Assembly: GCA_002684315.1 (NCBI GenBank)
Contig: NYVB01000095.1
Location: forward strand, 6,220-18,320
DNA: 12,101 nucleotides
Origin: Planctomycetaceae bacterium
Lineage (GTDB): Bacteria > Planctomycetota > Phycisphaerae > Phycisphaerales > SM1A02
Direction: 5' to 3'
Shown here: one piece after another, positions 1 through 7,136 of the stretch
How positions within the stretch are numbered: the first letter of the stretch is position 1
How the letters are laid out: each line of letters begins with the position of its first letter
Program-made: the position numbers and the translations under genes
The notes under the pieces: model-generated
What the model saw: only the letters and a program-made list of their open reading frames with translations
Database searches by the model: none
What the model was told of the DNA's origin: nothing

Positions 1-24
1 TCATTTGACTCTGGAGCCTGACAG

Positions 25-930
25 ATGCTGCGATCAATGACTGGCTTTGGCTCGGCGACCGAGGAAATCGATGGTGCGAGATACACCGTCGAAATTCGTG
101 GAGTCAACAGCAAGTATTTCAAGGCACAGGTTCGGGTCCCTGATGATCTTCTCGCGCTCGAAGCGGAAATCGAATCATCGTTGAGCCGACGAATCGGCCG
201 CGGCAGCCTGACCGCGACCGTCCGTCATTTCGCGTCAGCCTCCGAAGGTGGTGTCACCGTCAACGCCGAAGCGATGTCTCGCATTGTCTCCGCAATCGAT
301 TCAGCGGTGCCCATTGATCCCGATGGATCGCCAAGCTCGTCGCGGTACAAGATCGATCTCGCCAAGCTGCTCGACATCCCCGGAATGTTGATTCACGAGC
401 CCGTCGAGGACGTCGTGGATCGAGCACGTCCCGCGGTTCTCAAGGTGATCGACTCAGCCTGTGACGCACTGATCGCGATGCGCGAGCGAGAGGGTGAACT
501 TCTCTGCGCCGATCTCAAGGGGCTTCTCGAGTCCATCGGATCACGTCTTGCGGTCATCGCCGATCGGGCACCTCTGGTGGTCGAGCACTATCAGGAACGA
601 CTTCGTCAGAGAATGGCGACCCTGCTGGAGGAAGTGGGGGCGTCCGTCCAGAGCGAGGACCTTCTCAAGGAGGTCGCCGTCTATGCGGAACGAACCGACA
701 TCTCCGAGGAGGTCGTCCGACTGGGAGGTCATCTCGAGCAGTTCGGTCAGTTGATCGGAGCGACAAGCCCGGAACCAGTCGGCCGCACGCTTGATTTTCT
801 CGCTCAGGAGATGCTGCGCGAAGCCAACACCATCGCCAGCAAGTCCGCCGATGGTGAGACGAGTCGAAACGTGGTCGAGATCAAGGGCTTGATCGATCGG
901 ATCAAGGAACAGTCCGCGAACGCGGAGTGA
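25..930 (+). CDS. yicC: YicC-family endoribonuclease
   Basis: This 301-residue protein is a complete member of the YicC family, close to the usual length of about 290. It opens with the family signature MLRSMTGFG at residues 1-9 and continues with VEIRGVNSKYF at 22-32, the YicC N-terminal domain. The C-terminal DUF1732-type domain shows EDLLKEVAVYAERTDISEE at 211-229 and the diagnostic LDFLAQEMLREANTIASKS at 256-274. YicC proteins are cytoplasmic enzymes reported as endoribonucleases, with a role in small-RNA turnover in E. coli; that role is family knowledge, not visible here. The start is supported by GGAG at 13-16, eight bases before the ATG. In many bacteria yicC sits next to gmk, but the next gene here is a convergent methyltransferase with only 28 bases between stops. 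The upstream neighbour is outside the window. No terminator is evident downstream. Confidence 0.95.
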   Translation: MLRSMTGFGSATEEIDGARYTVEIRGVNSKYFKAQVRVPDDLLALEAEIESSLSRRIGRGSLTATVRHFASASEGGVTVNAEAMSRIVSAIDSAVPIDPDGSPSSSRYKIDLAKLLDIPGMLIHEPVEDVVDRARPAVLKVIDSACDALIAMREREGELLCADLKGLLESIGSRLAVIADRAPLVVEHYQERLRQRMATLLEEVGASVQSEDLLKEVAVYAERTDISEEVVRLGGHLEQFGQLIGATSPEPVGRTLDFLAQEMLREANTIASKSADGETSRNVVEIKGLIDRIKEQSANAE

Positions 931-958
931 GTCCTGCCCGGCTCCCGCACGACCAGCA

Positions 959-1942
959 TCACGCAAGCGGTTTCCTGAAGATCAGCACATGCTGCCACGG
1001 CAGTTCCCGCTCGGTCTTGACGTATTCGAATCCTGCCGCCTCCAGCTCGGTGCGCACCTGGGCTTCGCTCATCTTGTGAAGACGCTTGATGGGCACCTCC
1101 GGATCCTCGAGTCTGTATTCCACCAGAATGATCCTTCCGCCGGGACGAAGAGCCTTTCGAATCGAGGCAAGCATCTCCCAGGGATGTGAGAATTCGTGAT
1201 ACGCGTCGACCGCGAATGCGAGGTCGATCGAATCGGGTTCAAGCCTGATGTTCTGGATGTCTCCCAGTTTTCCCACGACGTTCGTCACTTTGTCGACACG
1301 CTTTCTCGATTCGATGAACTCCAGCATCTCAGGCTGGATGTCCACCGCGAAGACCGTTCCGGTCGGAGTGCGTCGTGCGATGGGAAAACTGAAATAACCG
1401 GTACCGGCTCCGATGTCCGCCACGTCGTCGCCGTCCGAGATTCCGAGAAGATCGATCATCTTGGACGAGCGTTCCTCCCTCTCCCTGGTCGGTCTTTCAA
1501 GCCATCCCGCGCCGAGGTGTCCCATCACCTGCGAGATTTCCCGGCCGAAGAATTCCTTTCCCGTTCCATCTCTGGTCGGTTGTTTCAGGATGTAGAGCTG
1601 GACGTCATCAAGTCTTTTCGCCGGCGAGCCGGCATCCCGCATCGACTTGAAGAGCCGATCGGTCTTCGCGAGGCCCAATGAATTCGCTTCGACTCGGATC
1701 GACTTCGATTCTTCGTCGACGGCCAGCGTGGCACGAGGATCCTTGTCGATCGCGACGCGGACGGCTTGCACGATCGCGGCCATCGTCGGTGCGCCCTCCC
1801 CCTCGATGAGGTCCGAGCACTTGAAATCCTCGGTGGCCCTCTGTCTGGTGGGCATGTCCTGATGATGCGAACCGGCATTCACCGCCGCGCCGAGCAGCAG
1901 GATCGAGGTGGCGAACGTTCTGATGAGTGCGGTCGTGCCCAT
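959..1942 (-). CDS. Exported class I SAM-dependent methyltransferase
   Basis: The protein has 327 residues and starts with a probable signal peptide: basic R8, a hydrophobic core at 10-22 (FATSILLLGAAVN) and a small-residue region near 20-24 suited to signal peptidase I. Residues about 50-125 form a poorly characterised N-terminal region. From about 132 it matches a methyltransferase type common in planctomycetes and relatives, with FFGREISQVMGHLGAGWLER at 131-150 followed by a charged REREE stretch. The Rossmann SAM-binding motif I is VADIGAGTGYF at 174-184, the acidic end of strand 2 is AVDIQPEML at 199-207, and RPGGRIILVEY at 266-276 is a late core strand. Its substrate is unknown. A methyltransferase carrying a secretion signal is odd because SAM is cytosolic. 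AGGAG lies seven bases before the ATG, which fixes the start. It is divergent from the exported PDZ gene, so the two may share control. Confidence 0.88.
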   Translation of the reverse strand: MGTTALIRTFATSILLLGAAVNAGSHHQDMPTRQRATEDFKCSDLIEGEGAPTMAAIVQAVRVAIDKDPRATLAVDEESKSIRVEANSLGLAKTDRLFKSMRDAGSPAKRLDDVQLYILKQPTRDGTGKEFFGREISQVMGHLGAGWLERPTREREERSSKMIDLLGISDGDDVADIGAGTGYFSFPIARRTPTGTVFAVDIQPEMLEFIESRKRVDKVTNVVGKLGDIQNIRLEPDSIDLAFAVDAYHEFSHPWEMLASIRKALRPGGRIILVEYRLEDPEVPIKRLHKMSEAQVRTELEAAGFEYVKTERELPWQHVLIFRKPLA

Positions 1943-2070
1943 GGTGATTCTCCTGAGTGAATACTAGGCGGGATCTTGATTTGATCGGGTCTTGAATCCC
2001 GGCAATCGTCGTTTCGTCGCGTATGCTTTCACTGGCAGCGGCGATGTGCCTTCGATGGTTGCCAGTCAGG
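1943..2070. promoter_or_regulatory. Divergent intergenic region, methyltransferase / PDZ genes
   Basis: This gap must hold the promoters of both flanking genes. On the minus strand AGGAG (1950-1954) is the methyltransferase ribosome-binding site, and TAGTAT (1966-1961) is a weak -10 candidate. On the plus strand TATGCT (2022-2027) resembles a -10 box for the PDZ gene, but no good -35 lies 16-18 bases before it. An imperfect direct repeat, GGGATCTTGA at 1970 and GGGTCTTGAA at 1987, spans the middle with a 17-base period. I cannot tell whether it is a protein-binding site. Confidence 0.35.
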
Positions 2071-3117
2071 ATGTCCGTGATTTCATACCGTCCCCGCCAT
2101 ATGGTTTCACTGTCAGGATTGATCGTACTGACGTTTCTTCAGGCGCTGCTTTTCAACTCTGCCGCATCCGGCGAGGACGACACCTTGCCGTCTCGCGAGC
2201 GGCTCCTGGCGATCGAAATACCCGAATCTCTCGAAGCCGTCCTGGCAGATCTGGATTCCGCGGAATGGGCCGTCCGCGAGGCTGCTTCGAAACGTCTTCT
2301 CGATCCTGTTTTTTCATCCGAGCTTCTCATGGCGGTCGTCGAACAACGGTCGCTCAGCGAAGAAGCCCGTGCGCGACTTCTGGGATCCCTGATCGCACGC
2401 AAGACCACCGCACCTCGTGGTGCACTCGGCATCAGAATGCGTCAGTCCGTGCGAGCCAACCCCGGGGTCCTCGTGAATTCCGTGATTCCCGGAATGCCTG
2501 CCGAAGGTCTGCTGAAAACCGGCGATGTCATCTATGAAATCGGCGGAGTCCGCGGCACTCCTGCGCTGCGGGTGAACGATCTGGTGGTCGAAGTCCAGAG
2601 AAAATCACCCGGTGAGAACATACGAATCAAACTGTGGCGCGCCCTTCGGGATGAGAACGGCATTCATCGCACCGGCCCCGACGGCCGACTTCTCTACGAT
2701 TCCGTCACGGTGGACATGGCTCTGGGTTCGATGAAGCAATTCGGTTCCAACGGCAATCTCGCCTTCAGCAGCACCGTGAATTCCGTTCGGAGACGCTGGG
2801 CTGAAGATCTGATTCGCCGTTTCCTGTTGCCCCCTCGTCGGCTGCGCATGAAACTCATCAACGCCGTGGATGACCGCCCTTCGATCGCGGCACGCGACAT
2901 CGAACTGCATCCGGACATCGTCTGGTTGAAGGGTGCCGTCGAGGACTTTCCACATCTCGACCATGCCCGCGCAAAGCAGCTTCGGATGAAGATGATGATG
3001 CGCCATGGGCGCCTGCAAGTCGACGTCGAGATTCCATCACTCGAGCCGGAAGAACGGGCATGGTTCGAGCGAGTGCTTGAACGATACGAATCTCTTCTGC
3101 CCTCGCAGGACGGCTGA
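2071..3117 (+). CDS. Exported PDZ-domain protein of unknown function
   Basis: From the chosen start the protein has 348 residues. ATGs in the same frame occur at 2023, 2044, 2071 and 2101, none with a clear ribosome-binding site. I chose 2071 because it gives a proper signal peptide: basic RPRH at 8-11, a hydrophobic core from about 15 to 29, and a cleavage-like AASG at 31-34. Residues about 60-105 (LDSAEWAVREAASKRLLD and following) look like a HEAT-type helical repeat. A PDZ domain spans about 118-190, with GALGIRM, GVLVNSVIPGMPAEGLLKTG and DVIYEIGG. PDZ domains bind peptide C-termini or tails of envelope proteins. No protease triad or membrane anchor is visible, so this is not an HtrA or RseP-type protease. 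The last 110 residues are charged and unrecognised. It is convergent with the adk-like gene, with 6 bases between stops. Confidence 0.82.
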   Translation: MSVISYRPRHMVSLSGLIVLTFLQALLFNSAASGEDDTLPSRERLLAIEIPESLEAVLADLDSAEWAVREAASKRLLDPVFSSELLMAVVEQRSLSEEARARLLGSLIARKTTAPRGALGIRMRQSVRANPGVLVNSVIPGMPAEGLLKTGDVIYEIGGVRGTPALRVNDLVVEVQRKSPGENIRIKLWRALRDENGIHRTGPDGRLLYDSVTVDMALGSMKQFGSNGNLAFSSTVNSVRRRWAEDLIRRFLLPPRRLRMKLINAVDDRPSIAARDIELHPDIVWLKGAVEDFPHLDHARAKQLRMKMMMRHGRLQVDVEIPSLEPEERAWFERVLERYESLLPSQDG

Positions 3118-3123
3118 TTCCGT

Positions 3124-3747
3124 TCAGCGCTGGCCCAGCGGGTTCTTGAAGTGTGCACTCTGAACGGGGACCACTTCCTCCAGGACATGCTGCAACACCT
3201 CCGCGGGAGACCCCAGGGCGTTGATCTCCTTGATGATCTTGGGGTCGTAGTGTTCCAGGACGGGCTTCGTGTCTCTGTCGTAGACCTCGAACCGATGCCT
3301 GATGACCTGTTCGTCCGCGTCGTCCAGGCGGTTCTCCTTCACGGCACGGCGTTTCATTCGCCTCACCATTTCATCAAGGTCGGGGCAGACGAGGTGGACG
3401 ACCAGGAGGACGTCGAGATGTTCGTCCATCGCTTCGGCCTGCGATTGGTTTCGAGGGATGCCGTCCAGAATCAGCAGATCAGATTGTGGTTTGAACAGAC
3501 TGAGTGTCGTCTGTGCGTGTGCGTTCTGCCGCCACATCTCGATGGTCAGATTGTCAGGGACCAACTCTCCACGAGAGGAGTACTCGAGGAATTCCTTGCC
3601 GAGCGTCGAGTTGACATCGAGTGAACGAAAGACATCACCACAGGCAAGATGAAAGAAGCCAGGTACGAGGCCCAGAATCTTTCCTTGAGTTCCTTTTCCT
3701 GCTCCGGGGGCTCCGAAGAGAAGGATTGTTTGATACCGATCTTGCAT
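3124..3747 (-). CDS. adk: Adenylate kinase-like nucleoside monophosphate kinase, short-lid type
   Basis: A 207-residue cytoplasmic P-loop kinase that should move a phosphate from ATP to a nucleoside monophosphate. The P-loop is GAPGAGKGTQ at 12-21. The NMP-binding segment is HLACGDVFR at 33-41, where the usual Thr of the TGD motif is Cys37. DGIPR at 95-99 replaces the usual DGFPR. The lid at 129-141 (RRMKRRAVKENRL) is the short form without zinc cysteines, as in muscle-type AK1, and is followed by DRDTKPVLEHY. Because two substrate-pocket positions differ from typical Adk, AMP specificity is likely but not certain, and a second canonical adk may exist elsewhere. An ATG at 3813 in the same frame would add 22 residues without motif support; ATG 3747 has GGAG seven bases upstream and the P-loop at the normal distance. 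Its promoter is visible upstream. Confidence 0.88.
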   Translation of the reverse strand: MQDRYQTILLFGAPGAGKGTQGKILGLVPGFFHLACGDVFRSLDVNSTLGKEFLEYSSRGELVPDNLTIEMWRQNAHAQTTLSLFKPQSDLLILDGIPRNQSQAEAMDEHLDVLLVVHLVCPDLDEMVRRMKRRAVKENRLDDADEQVIRHRFEVYDRDTKPVLEHYDPKIIKEINALGSPAEVLQHVLEEVVPVQSAHFKNPLGQR

Positions 3748-3777
3748 GAGGCGTCTCCAGGTATGAGTGTCGCCAAC

Positions 3778-3806
3778 AGTATGACGAACTTCACAGATCG
3801 TGACAA
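3778..3806 (-). promoter_or_regulatory. Sigma-70-type promoter of the adk-like gene
   Basis: Read on the minus strand, TTGTCA (3806-3801) matches the -35 consensus at five of six positions. After a 17-base spacer comes CATACT (3783-3778), matching the -10 consensus at four of six. Transcription would start near 3771, giving a leader of about 24 bases that contains the GGAG site of the gene. The -35 box lies inside a palindrome described separately. Confidence 0.6.
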
Positions 3807-3815
3807 ATATCACGA
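3798..3815. promoter_or_regulatory. CRP/FNR-family-like operator palindrome
   Basis: TCGTGA (3798-3803) and TCACGA (3810-3815) form perfect 6-base inverted arms around a 6-base centre, CAAATA. This matches the form of CRP-family boxes, TGTGA-N6-TCACA, in particular the CGTGA variant seen at some actinobacterial CRP sites. It covers the -35 box of the adk-like gene, where binding would be expected to repress. It sits about 43 to 60 bases upstream of the recJ start codon. No regulator gene is nearby, so the assignment rests on sequence form alone. Confidence 0.4.
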
Positions 3816-3857
3816 ATGAGACTGGCGGATTTCTTGCCTGGTTCGTAGTCTGCAGTC

Positions 3858-5714
3858 ATGCGTGGATGGACCCGCAGATGGATCATGCGTCCGGAAACAA
3901 CCGGAATGCCGAGCGCCGAGGCCGACAATTCCTCGGACGCTGTCCCTCAGGTGGAGTCCACTGGAGTCCTGAGCCGACTTCTCCGGGCGCGCGGGCTCAT
4001 GAACGAGGAGGCTCGGGCGGCCTTCCGTTCGCCACGAATGGCTGACCTTCATTTCCCCGAAACGCTTCCCGGAGCCGAAGCTGCCGCCGTCAGGCTGGTT
4101 GAAGCCGTCCGCGGTGGCCGGACCATCGCCATCTACGGTGACTACGACGTCGATGGGATCATGTCCTCCTCGATTCTCTATCACGTTCTGGCTCTCGTCG
4201 ATCCGGAGAATCCTCCGCGCATCTACGTCCCGCATCGAATCGATGAAGGCTACGGACTCAACATTCCAGCGGTGGAAAAACTCGCCTCCGAGGGGGTCGA
4301 GGTTCTCATCTCGGTTGATTGCGGTGTGACCGCGATGGAGCCCGCCCTGCGGGCCAAGGAACTCGGGATCGAACTCATCATCACCGATCACCACACCGCG
4401 GTGGTGGATGATCTCGGCGCCGTGGTGCTTCCCGATGTCTCCGTTCTGGTCCACCCATCGGCGGGCGATGAGAAGGCGCCTTTCACCGAACTCTGTGGCG
4501 GTGGTGTCGCATTCAAGGTCGCCTGGGCGTTTCTTGAACGCTGGTTCTCCTCACGACCGCTTCCCGTCGAAGGAAAGAATCTTCTGGTCGAGCTTCTGCC
4601 ATTTGCCGCTCTGGCGACGATCGCAGACGTCGTGGCTCTGCACGGTGAGAACAGAGTGCTGACTTCCGCCGGTCTTCGATTGATCAAGAGTTGCAGAAAT
4701 CCCGGGTTGCGCGCTCTGGTGGAGGCCAGTGGCGTGCTCAAGGATCGAGAGATCCCCAAGGCCAGTGATGTGGCGTTTCGCCTCGCCCCATTGCTCAATG
4801 CCGCAGGTCGACTGGGCAGCGCGGACACCGCGATGCATCTGATGACACGTGCCGATGACCAGGAAGCCGCTGAAATCGTCGCCGAGCTCGGCCGACTCAA
4901 CCGTCAGCGCCAGAAGATGTGTCGCGAGATCACGGAACAGGCAAGTGCCATGGTGGTCCAACAGGGATTCGACATCGAATCCCGACGGGCCATCGTTCTT
5001 GCTGACGACTCATGGAATCCCGGACTCGTCGGAATCTGTTGTTCCCGTCTGGTCGAGCAATTCGCGCGACCGGTCGTTCTTCTGCAGAAAGTCGGTGACG
5101 TCTGCCGAGGCTCGGCTCGAAGCATCCGTGATTACTCCATTCATGAAGGGCTCAAGGTGTGTGCGCGAAAGCTGAACGTCGATGAGTCCATCATGACATT
5201 CGGTGGTCATGATGCGGCCGCAGGGCTGTCCATCAAGGCTGATTCTCTCGAGGTGCTCGTCGAGCATCTCTGTGAACACGCCGGTGAGAACATCGATCCC
5301 TCCCAGCTGATGGTCGCGGTCGACGTGGATGATGTCGTCACCGTGCGGGATCTGAGTCTTGCCGTCATCGAGGACATCGAGCGACTTGATCCTTTCGGTG
5401 CCGGCAATCCATACCCCTGTTTCGCCCTTTCAGGGCTTCGGGTGAATCAGGTCATCAAGATGGGAAAGAACGGAGAGCACCTCCGCATGAATCTCAGCCG
5501 GGATGGCATTCAGGTGAAGGCGGTCTGGTGGCGTGCTCCTGAAGTTCTGGAAAGACTTCTCGATGCGCAGACCAATGAGACCCTGATCGACATCGTGGCC
5601 GAGCCGGAGGTCGATCGCTGGCGCGAGCCCCGTGTCCAGCTCAAGATCCTCGATGTCGGAATCGACGTCGTGGCCGAGGCGCTTGATTCAAATGGCGAGC
5701 TGGTCGCCGGGTGA
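3858..5714 (+). CDS. recJ: Single-stranded-DNA-specific exonuclease RecJ
   Basis: A 618-residue DHH-superfamily phosphoesterase; RecJ degrades single-stranded DNA 5' to 3' in recombination and repair and uses Mn or Mg. The catalytic motifs are all present: DYDVDG at 95-100, GYGL at 131-134, VDCG at 153-156, DHH at 177-179, ELCGGGVAFK at 211-220, ADVV at 257-260 and AAGRLG at 315-320. The DHHA1 domain carries GGHDAAAG at 449-456. The C-terminal OB-like domain begins near DPFGAGNPYP at 511-520. Length is normal for RecJ. The start is uncertain: ATG codons at 3858, 3885 and 3906 are possible and none has a good ribosome-binding site. A weak -10-like TAGTCT at 3846-3851 lies six bases before 3858, so the mRNA could be leaderless. 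The last 27 bases overlap the end of the pyrophosphorylase gene on the opposite strand. Confidence 0.95.
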   Translation: MRGWTRRWIMRPETTGMPSAEADNSSDAVPQVESTGVLSRLLRARGLMNEEARAAFRSPRMADLHFPETLPGAEAAAVRLVEAVRGGRTIAIYGDYDVDGIMSSSILYHVLALVDPENPPRIYVPHRIDEGYGLNIPAVEKLASEGVEVLISVDCGVTAMEPALRAKELGIELIITDHHTAVVDDLGAVVLPDVSVLVHPSAGDEKAPFTELCGGGVAFKVAWAFLERWFSSRPLPVEGKNLLVELLPFAALATIADVVALHGENRVLTSAGLRLIKSCRNPGLRALVEASGVLKDREIPKASDVAFRLAPLLNAAGRLGSADTAMHLMTRADDQEAAEIVAELGRLNRQRQKMCREITEQASAMVVQQGFDIESRRAIVLADDSWNPGLVGICCSRLVEQFARPVVLLQKVGDVCRGSARSIRDYSIHEGLKVCARKLNVDESIMTFGGHDAAAGLSIKADSLEVLVEHLCEHAGENIDPSQLMVAVDVDDVVTVRDLSLAVIEDIERLDPFGAGNPYPCFALSGLRVNQVIKMGKNGEHLRMNLSRDGIQVKAVWWRAPEVLERLLDAQTNETLIDIVAEPEVDRWREPRVQLKILDVGIDVVAEALDSNGELVAG

Positions 5715-7136
5715 AATCGTTTCAGGAACGTCGGGTGACGACCGGAGATCGGCGGGTTCCATCGCCGTCAATGCCGAGATCTCGACATTCGCGAGGCGGG
5801 TGCCGTTTTCATCCCGCGGGAAACCGTGGCCTGCAGTCTCGAGCCATCGTGCGGCGCGTTCCAGTTGAAGCTCATGACTGGAACGAGCGCTGTCAACGCC
5901 TTCCGAGTTCTTGATCGGCGCGAATTCCTCCACGCGGTCGGTTTCGTAGACGAGCGAGCGACTTGCCAGTGGAATGGCATCGAAGATGAACATCTCGAGT
6001 TTGGTCGCATTCGGTGTCTCCGGCGAGACGACCCGGTGCTCGTCCGGGAGATATCTCGGAACCTTCTTGTATGCCTTGTGCACCGGAAGACTCTCGTTCG
6101 AATCCTTTCCAGTGATCCGGTCGACGAATTGGACGGAAAGAACGTGGATGGCGATCGATCCGGCAATGAATCGAAGGGCCCCCGAATCTTCCGTCGCCTG
6201 AGACAGCTCTTCGGGGAGATCGGAATATTCGATGACGCAGGTTCGGTCGTCGATCGAGCAGAACACGCCGACTTTCTCGCCGGGTGAGCTTTTGGGAATC
6301 ATCTTGCTCGACATCTCACCGGAACTTCTTCCCGCATCAAGGTGAAGCCCGAGGAAGAGGGGGTCGAGTGCGCGGACGCTGGGGTTGTCGACCTGGAAGT
6401 AACTGATCTGTTCGATGCCGCGGGATTTCATGTCCTCGATCGCGCCACTGTTTCGAAGCGCCCGAAGTGAACCGCCGTGGCCGTCCGGATTGACCGCGAT
6501 GCTCTCGGGTGACGCGAGCATGAACTTCCCGTCATCGTCGTAGGAAGGGAAGACACCTTGGGGAAACATGAAGATGTCGGTTCGATCCAGGCCGAAGTAA
6601 TTGTTGTCACGAAAGAACGCACGAGTCTCCGCGTCATTGATCGGGCTGGTCATGATGTACCAGGGAATGTTCCGGTTCGCCTTGCGACTTGCCGCGAGAA
6701 TCTGCTCCGCGAACAGTCTGAACAGTGGTTTTCCTGTCAGCGGTGCCGCAGGAAAGGACCCCTTTGGGCCATTCCACCCGAGCCTGGTCCCTTGACCGCC
6801 GGCGACGGTGAACGCCGCCACCTTGCCGTCATCGATCACCTTCTGGCCGTGCGTTCTGAGTGCGCTTTCATCATCCGGGTGTCGAGCGACGCTTTTTGCC
6901 GGGCTGATCGATTCCAGCGGAGGGGCTTTGAAATCCGAGCCCGCCGCCTCCATCATGAACCGATGTGCAGCGGGAAGATCGATGTCATCGCACTGGTCCA
7001 GCAGAGCTTCCAGGGATTCCGCGGAGCATTCCTCCGCATGATCCAGAAGGTGGGCTTGATCGATCGATTCGAGGGTCTTTCTGGTGGCCTGAAGTCTTCC
7101 GGCAAGCTCTGCGTCCGCGGGCATCTGACTCATCAC
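5688..7136 (-). CDS. UDPGP type 1 family protein, UDP-N-acetylhexosamine pyrophosphorylase-like
   Basis: A 482-residue nucleotidyltransferase resembling eukaryotic UAP1/QRI1, which makes UDP-GlcNAc from UTP and GlcNAc-1-phosphate. The nucleotide-binding loop is VAGGQGTRLG at 111-120, followed by PKGSF at 124-128. Further family motifs are IMTSPIND at 161-168, NNYFGLD at 178-184, the sugar-binding PDGHGG at 217-222, VDNPSVRALDP at 249-259, VIEYSDLPEE at 301-310, TKLEMFIFD at 378-386 and EEFAPIKN at 403-410. Activity on other UDP-sugars cannot be excluded. CGGAG six bases before the ATG is its ribosome-binding site. The start codon overlaps the phoU stop in ATGA (7136-7133), so the two are probably translated in a coupled way from one mRNA. 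Bacteria usually use GlmU for this step; whether this organism also has GlmU is not visible. Confidence 0.9.
   Translation of the reverse strand: MMSQMPADAELAGRLQATRKTLESIDQAHLLDHAEECSAESLEALLDQCDDIDLPAAHRFMMEAAGSDFKAPPLESISPAKSVARHPDDESALRTHGQKVIDDGKVAAFTVAGGQGTRLGWNGPKGSFPAAPLTGKPLFRLFAEQILAASRKANRNIPWYIMTSPINDAETRAFFRDNNYFGLDRTDIFMFPQGVFPSYDDDGKFMLASPESIAVNPDGHGGSLRALRNSGAIEDMKSRGIEQISYFQVDNPSVRALDPLFLGLHLDAGRSSGEMSSKMIPKSSPGEKVGVFCSIDDRTCVIEYSDLPEELSQATEDSGALRFIAGSIAIHVLSVQFVDRITGKDSNESLPVHKAYKKVPRYLPDEHRVVSPETPNATKLEMFIFDAIPLASRSLVYETDRVEEFAPIKNSEGVDSARSSHELQLERAARWLETAGHGFPRDENGTRLANVEISALTAMEPADLRSSPDVPETISPGDQLAI

Noticed and set aside
1196..1681. Open frame of 161 codons antisense to the methyltransferase
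   Set aside because: It lies wholly inside the methyltransferase gene and its translation shows no domain; the minus-strand gene has a ribosome-binding site and SAM motifs.
1970..1996. Direct repeat GGGATCTTGA / GGGTCTTGAA in the methyltransferase-PDZ gap
   Set aside because: Short and imperfect, in DNA where GATC and TTGA words are common; not enough to claim an operator.
3748..3813. Upstream extension of the adk-like gene to an ATG at 3813
   Set aside because: It would include the promoter and add 22 residues without family support; ATG 3747 has a well-spaced GGAG.
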